Assembly (NCBI RefSeq): GCF_004348735.1
Contig: NZ_SMKT01000060.1
Location: 1 to 47,038 of the forward strand
From: Actinomadura sp. KC06
GTDB lineage: Bacteria > Actinomycetota > Actinomycetes > Streptosporangiales > Streptosporangiaceae
Direction of reading: 5' to 3'
DNA length: 47,038 nt
Positions 1-8,199 of this stretch are shown one piece after another (the stretch's first letter is position 1; every line of letters begins with the position of its first letter). The notes under the pieces were generated by a model, which was given only the letters and a program-made list of their open reading frames with translations, ran no database searches and was not told the DNA's origin. The position numbers and the translations under genes were made by a program.

Positions 1-1
1 G

Positions 2-832
2 GCGAAGGCTGGCCGTGCCGTGCTCATGATGTTGCCGCTCGGCTTGCTCCAGGGCAGCACCCACGTATCCCAGGCGCCGGACTCATTCCTCGATGCCAGG
101 CAAGTAGTGGCGGGAGTCTGGCAAGACGGCGCAGGAGACCACGAAGCGGATTCAAGCTACAACGCTGACGTCATCATGGGATTGCTCGATCGTACCGATT
201 TCAACGGAGTTATCACGCTCAGGAGAGTCGCGCGAGAAGATGCGATGAACTCGCTGGAGAGTCAGCAGGTCCACATTGCCGGCACGCTGGGCATAACTTC
301 GTTAAGAGAACGGCGAGTCGACTTTGTCGGACCGCTCGCGTCCTCGCGACTGGGTGTGTTGGTTCGTAGCGATAATAAACGTATAGAAAAAATATCGGAC
401 CTTTCCCGGCGGACCGTATGCATGATTGCTGGTTCGACGTCGGTCGACGATTTGACGAAGGTCGAAGAGGGGGCGCGGATAGTCCTGGAAAAGGATTTCG
501 GCGACTGCCGCACCGGCCTATTGGCGGGTAGAGTGGCCGCGATCGTCGGAGACCGGTTGACGCTCGCCGGCATGCAACTGGCAGATCGGCAGGATACCAA
601 ACTTGTCGACGGGATCAGGTTCGGCCCTCGCACCTCCACGGGGTTCGCGATAGCCAAAGGAAATCACGACACCTGCCAACGCCTCCGAACAGCCTTGCGC
701 AACTATGTCGGCAGCAACGATTGGCGGAAGCACTTCAGCGAACGCCTCCCCTTAACCCGGGACTTCCTCGAGGCACAACCCACCTTGGAAGAGATTAACG
801 AAATGTCTTGCCGAGGAAGCACGGCAGGCTGA
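2..832 (+). CDS. Solute-binding-like protein (SBP_bac_3 type), 5' end uncertain
   Basis: This looks like the extracellular ligand-binding domain of the polar amino-acid ABC transporter binding-protein family (GluB/GlnH-like). The family hallmark is visible as the stretch around AGTLGITSLRERRVDFVGPL, which corresponds to the usual 'T..R...vdFs.P' core. Two cysteines (TVCMIAGST and FGDCRTGLL) sit where actinobacterial glutamate-binding proteins often have a disulfide. The reading frame is open to the left window edge. The first ATG in the window (position 20) begins a short hydrophobic run (LMMLPLGLL), which could be the end of a signal or transmembrane segment of a longer protein. No lipobox cysteine is visible. 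No permease or ATPase gene follows, so a complete transporter is not encoded here. A sensor or orphan binding protein is equally possible. Confidence 0.6.
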   Translation, partial: AKAGRAVLMMLPLGLLQGSTHVSQAPDSFLDARQVVAGVWQDGAGDHEADSSYNADVIMGLLDRTDFNGVITLRRVAREDAMNSLESQQVHIAGTLGITSLRERRVDFVGPLASSRLGVLVRSDNKRIEKISDLSRRTVCMIAGSTSVDDLTKVEEGARIVLEKDFGDCRTGLLAGRVAAIVGDRLTLAGMQLADRQDTKLVDGIRFGPRTSTGFAIAKGNHDTCQRLRTALRNYVGSNDWRKHFSERLPLTRDFLEAQPTLEEINEMSCRGSTAG

Positions 833-1309
833 GCCTGAATCCGCCGATCAATATCGGGTGACGATGGTGCGGTAATGCAGAGGTGTCCTCTGAACTGGGA
901 AGCTCACCTAGGCAAACCCCGTCTACCTAACGCGCTACAACGCCCCTCTCGCCGACGTCACCCCGACCGCAGAAACCCTCTCCTTCGAGGAAGGCGAAGG
1001 CACCTGCGACGCCAGCTGGAGCTTCACCTGACACACCGTCCACATCAGCCGGCAACCAACCGAAAACCGGGTCCATGGAGGCCAACGTGCAGACACTCTA
1101 CGGAAATCGCGATGGGTTGGACACAAGTCAGCGAGTGGACCTTCCTGACCGGAACCGGCCTCCAGAGTCGTTGTTCGCCTGTCACCAGCTGGGCTATCCA
1201 CCCACCGCTACCTCGAACACGGCCAACCGCTCTGATCAAGTGGCGGAATGCCTGGGAGAACGGCGGCCGGGTGATGTGTGCGTAGAGATCGCGTAGTGCA
1301 GCCGGAGGC
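833..1309. other. Gene-poor stretch with decayed coding traces
   Basis: No convincing intact gene is seen. Open frames here are short, mutually overlapping and arginine/proline-rich, which is typical of non-coding high-GC DNA. One plus-strand trace from about 921 reads VYLTRYNAPLADVTPTAETL and continues to a stop near 1030. It could be the tail of a broken gene. I cannot assign it to a family. Confidence 0.4.
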
Positions 1310-1795
1310 TTATTCCACTATTACTTCGAAAGCATTGCGCTTGGGTGGACCGACGCGAATGACCGCGGTGTTGCCGGCGGTGGCTATCAGAGTCAGAGAG
1401 AAGGCGCCGTTGACGTTGCTCGGCATGTCCAGTTTCGGTTGGCCGAAGCTGACATCCCCGGACAACATCGCGTATGTGATTGTGTTGCTGCCGATCTCCT
1501 TGATGGTCAGATCGCCGACACCTGCCCTGCGCGTGACGCGGGCGTTGAAATCTATGGTGTCGCCGACTCCGACCGCTACCTCGCACCTGGCGTCCGCGCA
1601 GGCGGAGAGGCTCTTGCCGTTCTTCGCCTTCGGCAGCGTAGGGGTCGGGCGCGGGGAGGCGGGACGCGTGGTCGCCGGAAGCGGGCTGGAGGCGGGAGCG
1701 GCCTTGTCTGGTTCATCGTCGGCGCAGCCCGCGAGCAGGAGCGCGAACGTGGGGATGGTCAGAGGCCAAGCGGTGTGCCGCCGCGTTCTTCGCAT
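1310..1795 (-). CDS. Putative lipoprotein, unknown function
   Basis: This 161-residue protein has a type II signal peptide. The N-terminus is basic (MRRTRRH), a hydrophobic stretch follows, and the lipobox LLAGC sits at residues 20-24, so the mature protein should be lipid-anchored outside the membrane. A proline/threonine/serine-rich linker (about residues 32-60) precedes a compact beta-rich domain with one Cys pair (CADARC). No enzymatic motif is visible. The ATG at 1795 was chosen over the upstream in-frame start at 1933 because a GGGAGA ribosome-binding site precedes it and it starts the signal peptide. It diverges from a kinase remnant at 1951. Extracellular domains of this kind are often fused to or paired with actinobacterial Ser/Thr kinases, so the two may once have been related; that is inference. 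Confidence 0.72.
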   Translation of the reverse strand: MRRTRRHTAWPLTIPTFALLLAGCADDEPDKAAPASSPLPATTRPASPRPTPTLPKAKNGKSLSACADARCEVAVGVGDTIDFNARVTRRAGVGDLTIKEIGSNTITYAMLSGDVSFGQPKLDMPSNVNGAFSLTLIATAGNTAVIRVGPPKRNAFEVIVE

Positions 1796-1950
1796 GTCTT
1801 CTCCCGCTTTGGGCGATGTCGGCCATACGCTAGCGGCGTCCGGCGGGGAGGGGTCCCAGGGCGGGAGCGCTACGCTGCCGCCGCCGAGATCACAGTGGAC
1901 GGTCGGCTGGTGCGACGAAGAGACTCGCGGCACTCGCGGCAGAGGATCCT

Positions 1951-2288
1951 GTGCGGGTCGGCCCTATCGGCTGCTGGCCGCGCTGGTAGCGGCGGAATGA
2001 GTCACGTCTATTTGGGGCGGTCGCCCCGGGGGACGGGCTGTGGCGGTCAAGGTTGTGCGGCCCGAGTTATCCGAGGACGAGGCGTTCCTGGTGCGGTTCC
2101 GGCGCGAAGTCGCGGCGGCGCGGAGGGTTGGCGGGGTGTTCACCTCGCCGGTGCTCGACGCTGACACGGACGGCGACATGCCATGGCCGGCCACCGCTTA
2201 CATCGCTGGGCCATCGTTGGGCGAGGCGGTGCGCGTGCATGGTCCACTGAAGGGACCCGTCGTGTGCGCCCCGCCACGCACATCGTGA
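1951..2288 (+). pseudogene. Ser/Thr protein kinase N-terminal fragment, frameshifted
   Basis: Three plus-strand frames together spell the start of a Hanks-type kinase. The sequence begins VRVGPYRLLA (GTG at 1951), continues in a second frame as GSGGMSHVYLGRSP (glycine-rich loop), then in a third frame as VAVKVVRPELSEDEAFLVRF (the catalytic VAVK lysine and helix C region), followed by FRREVAAARRVGGVFTSPVL. Two frameshifts lie near 1980 and 2035. Similarity ends around the VRVHGPL segment (about 2246) and a stop follows at 2286-2288. The HRD, DFG and APE motifs and any sensor domain are absent. The gene is therefore a decayed N-terminal lobe and cannot encode an active kinase. Intact relatives usually run to about 500-700 residues. 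Confidence 0.8.
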
Positions 2289-2607
2289 CCGCAGGTGACC
2301 GTTTCGCCGCGTCCTACATCGCCCTGATCGTCGCATTCCAGCTCTCCTGCCCACCCTCAACGCTGACCCAGAGCCGGGGGAAAAGTGGCCGCTCCCGTGC
2401 CCGGCCGGCCAAGGCTTGCCGCAGGTCAGGCGCTGGGTTGGGCTGAGCGACACCGTCCAGCTCTAGGCGACTCGACATGTCCAGTTCGAAGCGGCCAGCG
2501 CACGCCGTAGGGGATGCGAGCACAGAACAGGTTCCCTTGGTCCGGGGGCGGGCACTGGTGGAGGGGAATCGCCATCCGGGGCGGTCGCCGTGTGTCGAGG
2601 AGAGTGC
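2289..2607. other. Intergenic stretch without a recognisable gene
   Basis: It lies between the kinase fragment and the LysE-type gene. Open frames on both strands are low-complexity and overlap one another. None shows a family motif. The last part holds the ribosome-binding site of the LysE-type gene (GAGGAGAG at about 2597-2604). Confidence 0.4.
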
Positions 2608-3240
2608 ATGCTGGACGGGCTGGCCGCTTTCGCGGCGGCATCGCTTCTGGTCTCGATGGCACCCGGTCCGACCACCGTGGTGATCATGCGCCAGTCGGTG
2701 CGCTTTGGTCGGCCCGCGGGGACCGCGGCCGTACTTGGCAATGAAACCGGGTGGCTGCTGTGGTCGGTGACCGCCGCCCTTGGCCTTTCGGCGGTGCTGC
2801 TGGCGTCGCGGCTGGCGTATGACGTGATGCGCATCGCCGGTGCCGTCGTGCTGGTGTGCCTCGGCGCCAGGATGTTGTGGCGGGCTCGCCGCGGCACGGT
2901 CGTACGATCTGGCGACGATGTGGCAGTGCAACCGGGGCCATCGTGGTGGCGGAGCTATCGGCTCGGCTTGATGACGAACCTGGCGAACCCGAAGGCCGCT
3001 GTGTTCGCGGTGTCGTTCCTACCGCAGTTCGTGCCTGCGGGCGCCTCGGTGCCGGCGACACTGCTGCTCTTGGCGCTCGCCTCGACGCTGATCGATCTGG
3101 GATGGTACATCGCGATCGTGTCCTTGATCACGAGGGCCAAACGATTCTTGCAGCGGCCTGCGATACGGCGCCGCCTGGAATACCTTTCGGGCACCGTGCT
3201 GATCGGTCTGGCGCTGCGTCTGGCCACCGAAGCGCGATAG
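2608..3240 (+). CDS. LysE/RhtB-family amino-acid or metabolite exporter
   Basis: This is an inner-membrane export permease of 210 residues, the usual length for the LysE/RhtB superfamily. The family signatures are visible: MAPGPTTVVIMRQSVRFG near the N-terminus (variant of 'PGP....v....  .G') and NLANPKAAVFAVSFLPQF in the middle, matching the 'N..NPK..lFf.aFlPqF' block. About six hydrophobic segments can be counted. The ATG at 2608 is preceded by GAGGAGAG at a good distance; an upstream GTG-rich region adds nothing recognisable. Substrate cannot be told from sequence; family members export lysine, arginine, homoserine, threonine or related compounds. It stands alone, with no adjacent LysG-type regulator, unlike many family members. 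Confidence 0.88.
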   Translation: MLDGLAAFAAASLLVSMAPGPTTVVIMRQSVRFGRPAGTAAVLGNETGWLLWSVTAALGLSAVLLASRLAYDVMRIAGAVVLVCLGARMLWRARRGTVVRSGDDVAVQPGPSWWRSYRLGLMTNLANPKAAVFAVSFLPQFVPAGASVPATLLLLALASTLIDLGWYIAIVSLITRAKRFLQRPAIRRRLEYLSGTVLIGLALRLATEAR

Positions 3241-3606
3241 GCGCCGACGCGCACCCCATGCCCCCACTGACACCAATTCAGCGTGAGCCACTGACAACAT
3301 CTCGGCGCTCAATATCGCATGGGCACTGGCGAGGCGCGCCGGCTCGGCGTCGGGCGTGACGAAAGCGCGCTCGAACGTCCCATCTTCCGGACGAGACGGC
3401 GTCGATCGGACGAGCGAACTCGACAGAGAATCCAACGCGGGCCTGATAGACCGGGGGCGCGTCGCGGACAGCGGCAGATGCGTCGCCGTAGCCTGCATGT
3501 TCGTGTGCGGTGCGCGCATCGCCCGGAGTACGCGATCAACCAGATCGCCGGGTGACGGCGCGGCCGCCCGGGCCTGCACGATCCGGAGTGGCGTTCCCCT
3601 GCGGGG
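3241..3606. other. Intergenic stretch, no supported gene
   Basis: A minus-strand frame here reads plausible protein for about 60 residues (around FERAFVTPDAEPARLASAHA) but continues antisense into the LysE-type gene and matches no family I know. It may be the relic of a regulator gene. I do not annotate it as coding. Confidence 0.35.
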
Positions 3607-4119
3607 TCACGGCAGGGCGCGCTGGAGCATCAGCGTGTCCAGCCACCGGCCGTGCTTGTGCCCGACGGCCGACAGCCGTCCCGCGTCGACGAACCCGCAG
3701 GACTTGTGCAGCGCGCTGGAGGTGGGATCGCCGGTCTCCACGATCACCGCGATGACCTGCCGTATCCCGGCGGCGGCGCAGTCGCGCAGCAGCGCCTCCA
3801 GCAACGTCCGGCCCATCCCGCGGCCGACCGCCTCGGGCATCAGGTAGACCGAGTCCTCCACCGTGCGGCGATAGGCCGAACGCGTCCGCCATGGCTTGCA
3901 ATAGGCAAAGCCCATCACCTTTCCGGTCTGCTCTGCGACCAGGAACGGCAGGCCCCGGGCCTGGACGGCGTCAAGGCGGCGCCACCAGTCATGGGCGTCC
4001 GGCGGGTCCTGCTCGAAGGTCACCGTGGTGTTGAGGACGTAGTGGGCGTAGATCCGCGCGATCGCCTCCAGGTCGCGCGGCTGCGCCGGGCGGACGGTCG
4101 GGACGTTCTGGTCAGACAT
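3607..4119 (-). CDS. GNAT N-acetyltransferase, phosphinothricin/PAT-like
   Basis: This 170-residue GNAT-fold acetyltransferase transfers an acetyl group from acetyl-CoA to an amine. The N-terminus (VRPAQPRDLEAIARIYAHYV, then NTTVTFEQDPP) matches the PAT/Bar subfamily, whose members begin 'iR.at..D...i..Iyn.yv..t..tfe'. The acetyl-CoA pyrophosphate loop is visible as GRGMGRTLLEALL, and the C-terminal SSALHKSCGFVDAGRLSAVG is the usual beta5-alpha4 'N..sialhe..GF...G' block. The start at 4119 was chosen because it begins the conserved domain and follows a GGGTGG site. It is divergent from the XRE-cupin regulator at 4174 and shares its palindromic control region, so that regulator probably controls it. 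Substrate is unknown. Confidence 0.87.
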   Translation of the reverse strand: MSDQNVPTVRPAQPRDLEAIARIYAHYVLNTTVTFEQDPPDAHDWWRRLDAVQARGLPFLVAEQTGKVMGFAYCKPWRTRSAYRRTVEDSVYLMPEAVGRGMGRTLLEALLRDCAAAGIRQVIAVIVETGDPTSSALHKSCGFVDAGRLSAVGHKHGRWLDTLMLQRALP

Positions 4120-4138
4120 GCCACCCACCCGCACGTTT

Positions 4139-4166
4139 ACTATAGAGCAAAGAATTGCTTTATAGT
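4139..4166. promoter_or_regulatory. Palindromic operator between GNAT and XRE-cupin genes
   Basis: An imperfect inverted repeat has left arm ACTATAGAGCAA (4139-4150), spacer AGAA, and right arm TTGCTTTATAGT (4155-4166). Eleven of 12 positions are complementary. Both outer ends read TATAGT outward and sit at -10 distance from the two divergent start codons (ATG at 4174, and 4119 on the minus strand). The site is strikingly AT-rich for this genome. The likely binder is the XRE-cupin protein encoded next to it, by autoregulation. The XRE gene would be nearly leaderless with such a -10. Confidence 0.7.
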
Positions 4167-4173
4167 ATCGCAG

Positions 4174-4740
4174 ATGGAGTTCGACCTTCAAGCACTCGGG
4201 CACCGGATGCAGCAGATGCGCACCGAGCGAGGACTGACGCTGCAGGAGCTGGCCACCCGGTCAACGGTGAGCATCAGCATGCTCTCCGCGGTGGAACGGG
4301 CCGCCAAGGCGCCCACCATCATCGTCCTGGCCCGCATAGCCGACGGCCTCGGCGTCCCCCTGGCACACCTTGTGGTCGCTTCCGACCAGGAGCGCCTAGT
4401 CGTCCGCAGAAGCACCGAACAGGACGTGACCGACCATCCCGCCGGCTGGCGACGCGCCATCCTGTCGCCCGTCGTACCCGGCGTGAACTTCGAACTGATC
4501 CGCACAACACTGCCGCCCGGATGCGACGCCGGCTCCTTCCCCGCCTACGCCGCCGGGTCACACGAATACCTGGCCGTCGAGTCCGGACGGCTTTCAGTCA
4601 CCGTGGGCGAGGTGCACATAGCCCTGGACGCCGGCGATTCAGTCTATTTCGCCGCTGATGTCGTTCACGGCTACGCCAACCCATCCGCCCAGCACCCCTG
4701 CACCTATTACGTGGCCGCGCTCATCATGCGTCCTCGCTAG
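4174..4740 (+). CDS. XRE-family regulator with C-terminal cupin domain
   Basis: This 188-residue protein joins an N-terminal HTH_3 DNA-binding domain (about residues 8-65; core LTLQELATRSTVSISMLSAV) to a C-terminal cupin_2 ligand-binding barrel (about 105-185; AAGSHEYLAVESGRLSVTVG then DAGDSVYFAADVVHGYANP). The architecture is that of PuuR/SutR-type repressors, which sense small metabolites through the cupin. The cupin keeps GSHEYL and VVHGY positions usually involved in metal or ligand binding. Start ATG 4174 lies 8 bases after a TATAGT box, so the mRNA may be leaderless; no clear ribosome-binding site is present. Together with the divergent acetyltransferase it forms a compact regulator/enzyme pair, perhaps for amine or antibiotic modification (inference). 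Confidence 0.88.
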   Translation: MEFDLQALGHRMQQMRTERGLTLQELATRSTVSISMLSAVERAAKAPTIIVLARIADGLGVPLAHLVVASDQERLVVRRSTEQDVTDHPAGWRRAILSPVVPGVNFELIRTTLPPGCDAGSFPAYAAGSHEYLAVESGRLSVTVGEVHIALDAGDSVYFAADVVHGYANPSAQHPCTYYVAALIMRPR

Positions 4741-4819
4741 GTTCTCGCTGAACATCACGAACATGGGGGCAGTGCTGGAGGAGAAGCGGCCGGTCCCGGG
4801 GCGGCACGCGCACGCCTGC

Positions 4820-5443
4820 TGAATGGTTGCGCAGCCGGGTCGATTGGGCGGTGGGTGTCCATGTCGATCAGCACGGTGCGGTGGACGTGGCCGCGCCGGG
4901 TGGCGAAGTCGTCGACGCCCAGTACGCGGACCTTTCCGACCGGCGGGTCTGAAGCACCTGGACCAGGCGGATCAGCGTGGACCTGCTCGCACGCAGCCCG
5001 ATCAGGCCCGCCGCCCGTGCGCCCACCCGGCCCGCCAAGGCCAGGCCGACTCGTTCCAGCAGCCGGTGCAGCAACGCCGTGCGGCGGCCGTGCCGGTCTG
5101 GTCAGTACTGGAACTTGCTCGGCGAACGTGCGCCGTTCGCACGCGGTGCTATCGCAGAAGAACCGGCTCACTTCCAAGACGATCACCACCGGTCTGCCAT
5201 CCGCCGTGAGGTCGTGCGGCCGTCGACGGTAGCGGCTATGGCGCCGGGCGGCCGGGGGTCCCGCACTGGTGGCACTCCGCGCTTGTGGTCCGGGTCCGCG
5301 CGGCGACCACGACACCGTCCTCGGTCTCGGTGACGCCATCGACCTGCACATCCTTCAGGTGCGGGAAGAGCAGATCGACGCAGCAGGGGTTCTCGCCTGT
5401 GCGGGCATGCAGCACAACGACCTCGCGGCCGCTCGTAGGGATC
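4820..5443 (-). pseudogene. ISL3-family transposase remnant, frameshifted and truncated
   Basis: Pieces of an ISL3-type transposase lie in three minus-strand frames. The order is VDLLFPHLKDVQVDGV and SAECHQCGTP (first zinc-knuckle pair), then RRHSRYRRRPHDL and FFCDSTACERRTFAEQ (second cysteine pair), then LHRLLERVGLALAGRVGARA (HTH region), then VRVLGVDDFATRRGHVHRTV (start of the DDE domain with the conserved DDF), ending near DTHRPID. At least three frameshifts separate these blocks. The rest of the DDE domain, about two thirds of a normal 400-500 residue enzyme, is missing. It is therefore an inactive relic. No clear terminal inverted repeats were found. It lies next to a tyrosine recombinase relic, marking this area as old mobile DNA. 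Confidence 0.8.
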
Positions 5444-5574
5444 AGTTCCGGGGATGAAAGATCCTGACGATGCGCCGCACCCATGTGCGCAGAGTTACTC
5501 AACCGCGACTCGGTCCGTTTCACCAGCCACGGACCACGCTCCGTGACCGCTTCACGCAATGTGAGCCAGATCCG

Positions 5575-5724
5575 CTAGACACGGACGAAACCACCGGCCT
5601 GGGCCTGGACGGCTTCCAACGCCATCCCGGCCTTCCGCAGACGGGTCAGGCACGTGTGCCGCAGTTGATGACACGTCTACTGCGGCAGTCCGGTTCGCTT
5701 GCGTCGGGCACTGCGCAAGTGGTG
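5575..5724 (-). pseudogene. Tyrosine recombinase/integrase C-terminal relic
   Basis: A 50-codon minus-strand stretch reads HHLRSARRKRTGLPQ, a stop (5677-5679), then TCHQLRHTCLTRLRKAGMAL and EAVQAQAG. HQLRHT with the following LR.AGM is the box II HxLRH signature of the phage-integrase family. The downstream part with the second conserved His/Trp and the catalytic tyrosine is replaced by a stop at 5575-5577. The in-frame stop and the missing catalytic end show that it is dead. It sits directly beside the ISL3 remnant and may have belonged to a larger island. Confidence 0.72.
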
Positions 5725-5804
5725 CGCGCCAGGACTTCAGTAGCCTCGTCATCGGCGGGGCGGTCGGTGTTGTCGGTGCCGCGATCAGGGCCGATCAGGG
5801 CTGA

Positions 5805-6233
5805 TCAGTCGCGTTCGGTGTCCTTGTCGAGGCGGTGCTGGAGTTGGGTGTTGATGCGCTGGGCTTCGGCGAGTTGGTCTTCCAGGATGATGATGCGGCA
5901 TGCCGCGTCCAGGGCGGTGCCCTGGTCGACCAGGTCGCGGGCGCGTTGGGCCAGGCGCAGTTGGTAGCGGGAGTAGCGGCGGTGCCCGCCGGATGAGCGT
6001 TGCGGGACGAACAGTTTGGGGGCGTCCAGGCTGCGCAGGAACCCCGGGGTGACGCCGAGGATCTCGGCGGCGCGGCCCATGCTGTAGGCCGGGTAGTCCT
6101 CGTCGTCGAGCTTGTCGTCCAGCCTGCTGTCGAGCCCGGTGTCGGGGTCGTCCTGCGCCGGTTCGGGCTGCGTGGGGTGCGGGTCGCGGTGGGCTTGGTG
6201 GGTGCCGGGCCTAGCCGGCTGAGGTGTGGTCAC
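5805..6233 (-). CDS. MerR-type HTH regulator
   Basis: This 142-residue protein has a Pro/Gln/Asp-rich, probably disordered N-terminus (about residues 1-50), then a winged-helix MerR HTH (YSMGRAAEILGVTPGFLRSL, then KLFVPQRSSGGHRRYSRYQL), then a coiled-coil dimerisation helix (RIIILEDQLAEAQRINTQLQ). The missing C-terminal effector domain and the single long helix match short actinobacterial MerR-like regulators. Start GTG at 6233 is supported by GGAAG five bases upstream; the frame extends further upstream to 6341 but without a ribosome-binding site. The target is unknown. The next gene upstream in the same orientation is the STAS protein, about 600 bases away, so they are probably separate transcripts. 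Confidence 0.8.
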   Translation of the reverse strand: MTTPQPARPGTHQAHRDPHPTQPEPAQDDPDTGLDSRLDDKLDDEDYPAYSMGRAAEILGVTPGFLRSLDAPKLFVPQRSSGGHRRYSRYQLRLAQRARDLVDQGTALDAACRIIILEDQLAEAQRINTQLQHRLDKDTERD

Positions 6234-6833
6234 AAAAACTTCCGTACTGCCGTCTGCGTGCTTGCGGTTGCGGCAGGGGTCCGGGCATGCCGGGGCCCCG
6301 GCGCCGAAAGGCGGCGCCGGGGCCATGAGGTACAACACCATCTATCCGGCGCTGCGGCCGGTTGTCGTCCGCGCCTGCCGCCTGGGGCGGGGGCGCGGGG
6401 ATCGCGGATGCGTGACCGTAGACCACCGTCCAATCTGTGGAGCTGCGGTACCCGCGCGGCGTGACTGGAGCCTGCGACGGGCGATCCCGATGGTGCCGAA
6501 TCCCTCCTTCCGTGTTCTCCCTACCTGCGTTCTTTTCTTCACTTGCCTTCTTGCTGGCGGCCTGTCGGCCGCCGGGCGCGCGGCCGACTGCCGGGGTCCC
6601 TTGCCTTGCGTTGACCCCGGCACGCCCGGCCTGCGCCATCCATCTGTCCGGGCAGTTCGTCATCTGCCGCGTCTCATGGACTTGTTCCTCTTCGATGACA
6701 GGAACACTACCCCAAGCGGCCGCGAATATCTACCTCGATCACCATAGGTTTTCGGAGATCGGCTGATGCGGTTCTCTATGCGGGGGTGCGGGCGCGCTCC
6801 GACCTGGGCTTCGGGCCCGCGCGGCGAGTGGTT
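6234..6833. other. Long upstream region of the MerR-type gene, no supported gene
   Basis: No frame shows a protein family. A minus-strand frame beginning near 6663 (MTNCPDRWMAQAGRAG) is open for 150 codons, but it overlaps the MerR start and has simple composition. A minus-strand TAGTGT box near 6700 could be a -10 element. This may be a long 5' leader. Confidence 0.35.
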
Positions 6834-7229
6834 TCAGCGGGTGAGGTGCGTGATCGCGCGGTCCAGGGTGGCGGTGACGTGGATGGCCTGGTCCAGGGCG
6901 GTGCGGTGCAGGATCCGTCGGCACATGCCCGGCGGCCGGGCGATGACCATGTCCCCGTCGTGGGCCCGGACCTCCTTCCAGATCAGCACCAGTGCACTCA
7001 GCCCGGAGGCGTCGCAGAAGCTCACCCGGTCCAGGTCCAGCACCAGCCGGGGCGGCGTGGCCGGCAGCGCCGCCGAGAGCACCCGTTCGCGCAGCAGATC
7101 AGCGGTGAACAGATCGATCTGCCCATCGACGTGCACCACCAGCACACGGCCGCCCGCGCAGGACTCGGTGCGCGCGCTCAACCGCTCACCGGGAGTGGAC
7201 GGCGGCCGATCGCCGGCATGGTCGGTCAC
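6834..7229 (-). CDS. STAS-domain anti-sigma factor antagonist
   Basis: This 131-residue protein is a single STAS domain of the SpoIIAA/RsbV/BldG type. Such proteins bind anti-sigma kinases in the cytoplasm and release a sigma factor when unphosphorylated. The core reads VLVVHVDGQIDLFTADLL, followed by LVLDLDRVSFCDASGLSALV. The serine in DASGL is the phosphorylation site of the family. The C-terminus continues with an amphipathic helix and MVIARPPGMCRRIL. GTG at 7229 is chosen because an almost ideal Shine-Dalgarno (GGAGGTGATC) precedes it and the upstream frame is non-conserved. No partner kinase or sigma gene is seen in the window, so the partner must lie elsewhere. Confidence 0.87.
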   Translation of the reverse strand: MTDHAGDRPPSTPGERLSARTESCAGGRVLVVHVDGQIDLFTADLLRERVLSAALPATPPRLVLDLDRVSFCDASGLSALVLIWKEVRAHDGDMVIARPPGMCRRILHRTALDQAIHVTATLDRAITHLTR

Positions 7230-8128
7230 GCCGATCACCTCCGTCCGGGTACCAGCCGGTACCCAGTCGCGCCTGCGGAAAACACGGTGGGCCAGTGACC
7301 GAAGCTGCAGTCGCCTTGCCCGAGCGATGGACATGGCCGTCTGGGGACTGCGTCCAAGAAGGGGGCGCGGCATTCGGCTTGTGGGGAGCTCGCTGAGGGG
7401 CGGGCCGCCAGCCCTGTTCCTGGTCACCGGGCGTGCTCGGGGAACAACCGTTCCAGCGGCCAGGGAGCTTCCGCGACTCCCCGGGCTCGACGCGTTCATG
7501 TGGGAACGCGCCGGGGCCGCCGGCGGGGGCTGGTGCTGCTGCGGGCCGCGGTCGGCGATCTGCTAGAAGAACTAGGGCGCAACGCCGAGTGCGCGTCCGG
7601 GGAGACGCTCCCTGTTTGCCGGGTGTGATCAGCGGGTGGGAGCTCTCCGCGGCGGGTGATCAGGTTTATGGTGCGTGCATGGGTGATCTTCCCGTTCCGT
7701 CACCGGGCAGGAAGGCGACCGAATGCCTCGACGGCCGCCGTCCCACTCCGTCCTGAAACGCACGCCGCAGGAGCGCGGGGCACTGCCCGGAGATCGTCCT
7801 CGGCCCCGAACACCGCTGCGCCGCGTTGGCCAGACTGCTCCCGCCGACGTGACGCACGAGCCGCCGCTCTTCTCCATGGTCCCTGACGCCCGCGCCGCTG
7901 CCGGAGTACTCGCCGCCATCGGCGAACGACCCGGACCTGGCACCGGTACCCGCCCTCGACGTCACCGTGACGGCGGGCTGATGTCCAACTTGGGGGCTGC
8001 GGGGAGTAGCTTCCCGTGCCAGCTCCAGGCAGGGCATCCACCATGATCACGCACGAGTCCAGTGATAGAAGCAGTGATAGAAGATCTTGGATCATGGTCA
8101 ATGGGGGGATGACCTGGGGAAACTTGGG
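7230..8128. other. 900-bp stretch without an intact gene
   Basis: Several short frames suggest eroded coding DNA on the plus strand, for example LVLLRAAVGDLLEELGRNAE (about 7530-7590) and CPEIVLGPEHRCAALARLLP (about 7780-7840). They are broken and not recognisable. Minus-strand frames crossing the tRNA-Gly gene are tRNA-antisense artefacts. The 3' end contains a 12-bp tandem repeat and an inverted repeat (CCATGATC at 8041-8048 with GATCATGG at 8090-8097) just downstream of tRNA-Gly. Confidence 0.4.
8060..8083. repeat. 12-bp tandem duplication
   Basis: CAGTGATAGAAG occurs twice head to tail (8060-8071 and 8072-8083). The unit is AT-rich compared with its surroundings and lies about 45 bp beyond the 3' end of tRNA-Gly. 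Function is unknown; it may be replication slippage. Confidence 0.8.
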
Positions 8129-8199
8129 AGCGGGCGACGGGAATCGAACCCGCGTAGCCAGTTTGGAAGACTGGGGCTCTACCATTGAGCTACGCCCGC
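8129..8199 (-). tRNA. tRNA-Gly(TCC)
   Basis: The minus strand folds as a complete cloverleaf. The acceptor stem is GCGGGCG paired with CGCCCGC, with discriminator T. The D arm is GCTCAATGGTAGAGC. The anticodon stem CCAGT/ACTGG encloses loop CTTCCAA, giving anticodon TCC, which reads GGA/GGG. The T arm is CGGGTTCGATTCCCG. CCA is not encoded. It is divergent from tRNA-Pro, 140 bp away. Confidence 0.96.

Noticed and set aside
875..1285. 136-codon plus-strand frame
   Set aside because: It is rich in Arg and Pro, overlaps other frames and lacks a ribosome-binding site or motif.
3019..3579. 186-codon minus-strand frame opposite the LysE-type gene
   Set aside because: Its second half is antisense to a clear gene. 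The first half may be a relic but has no recognisable family.
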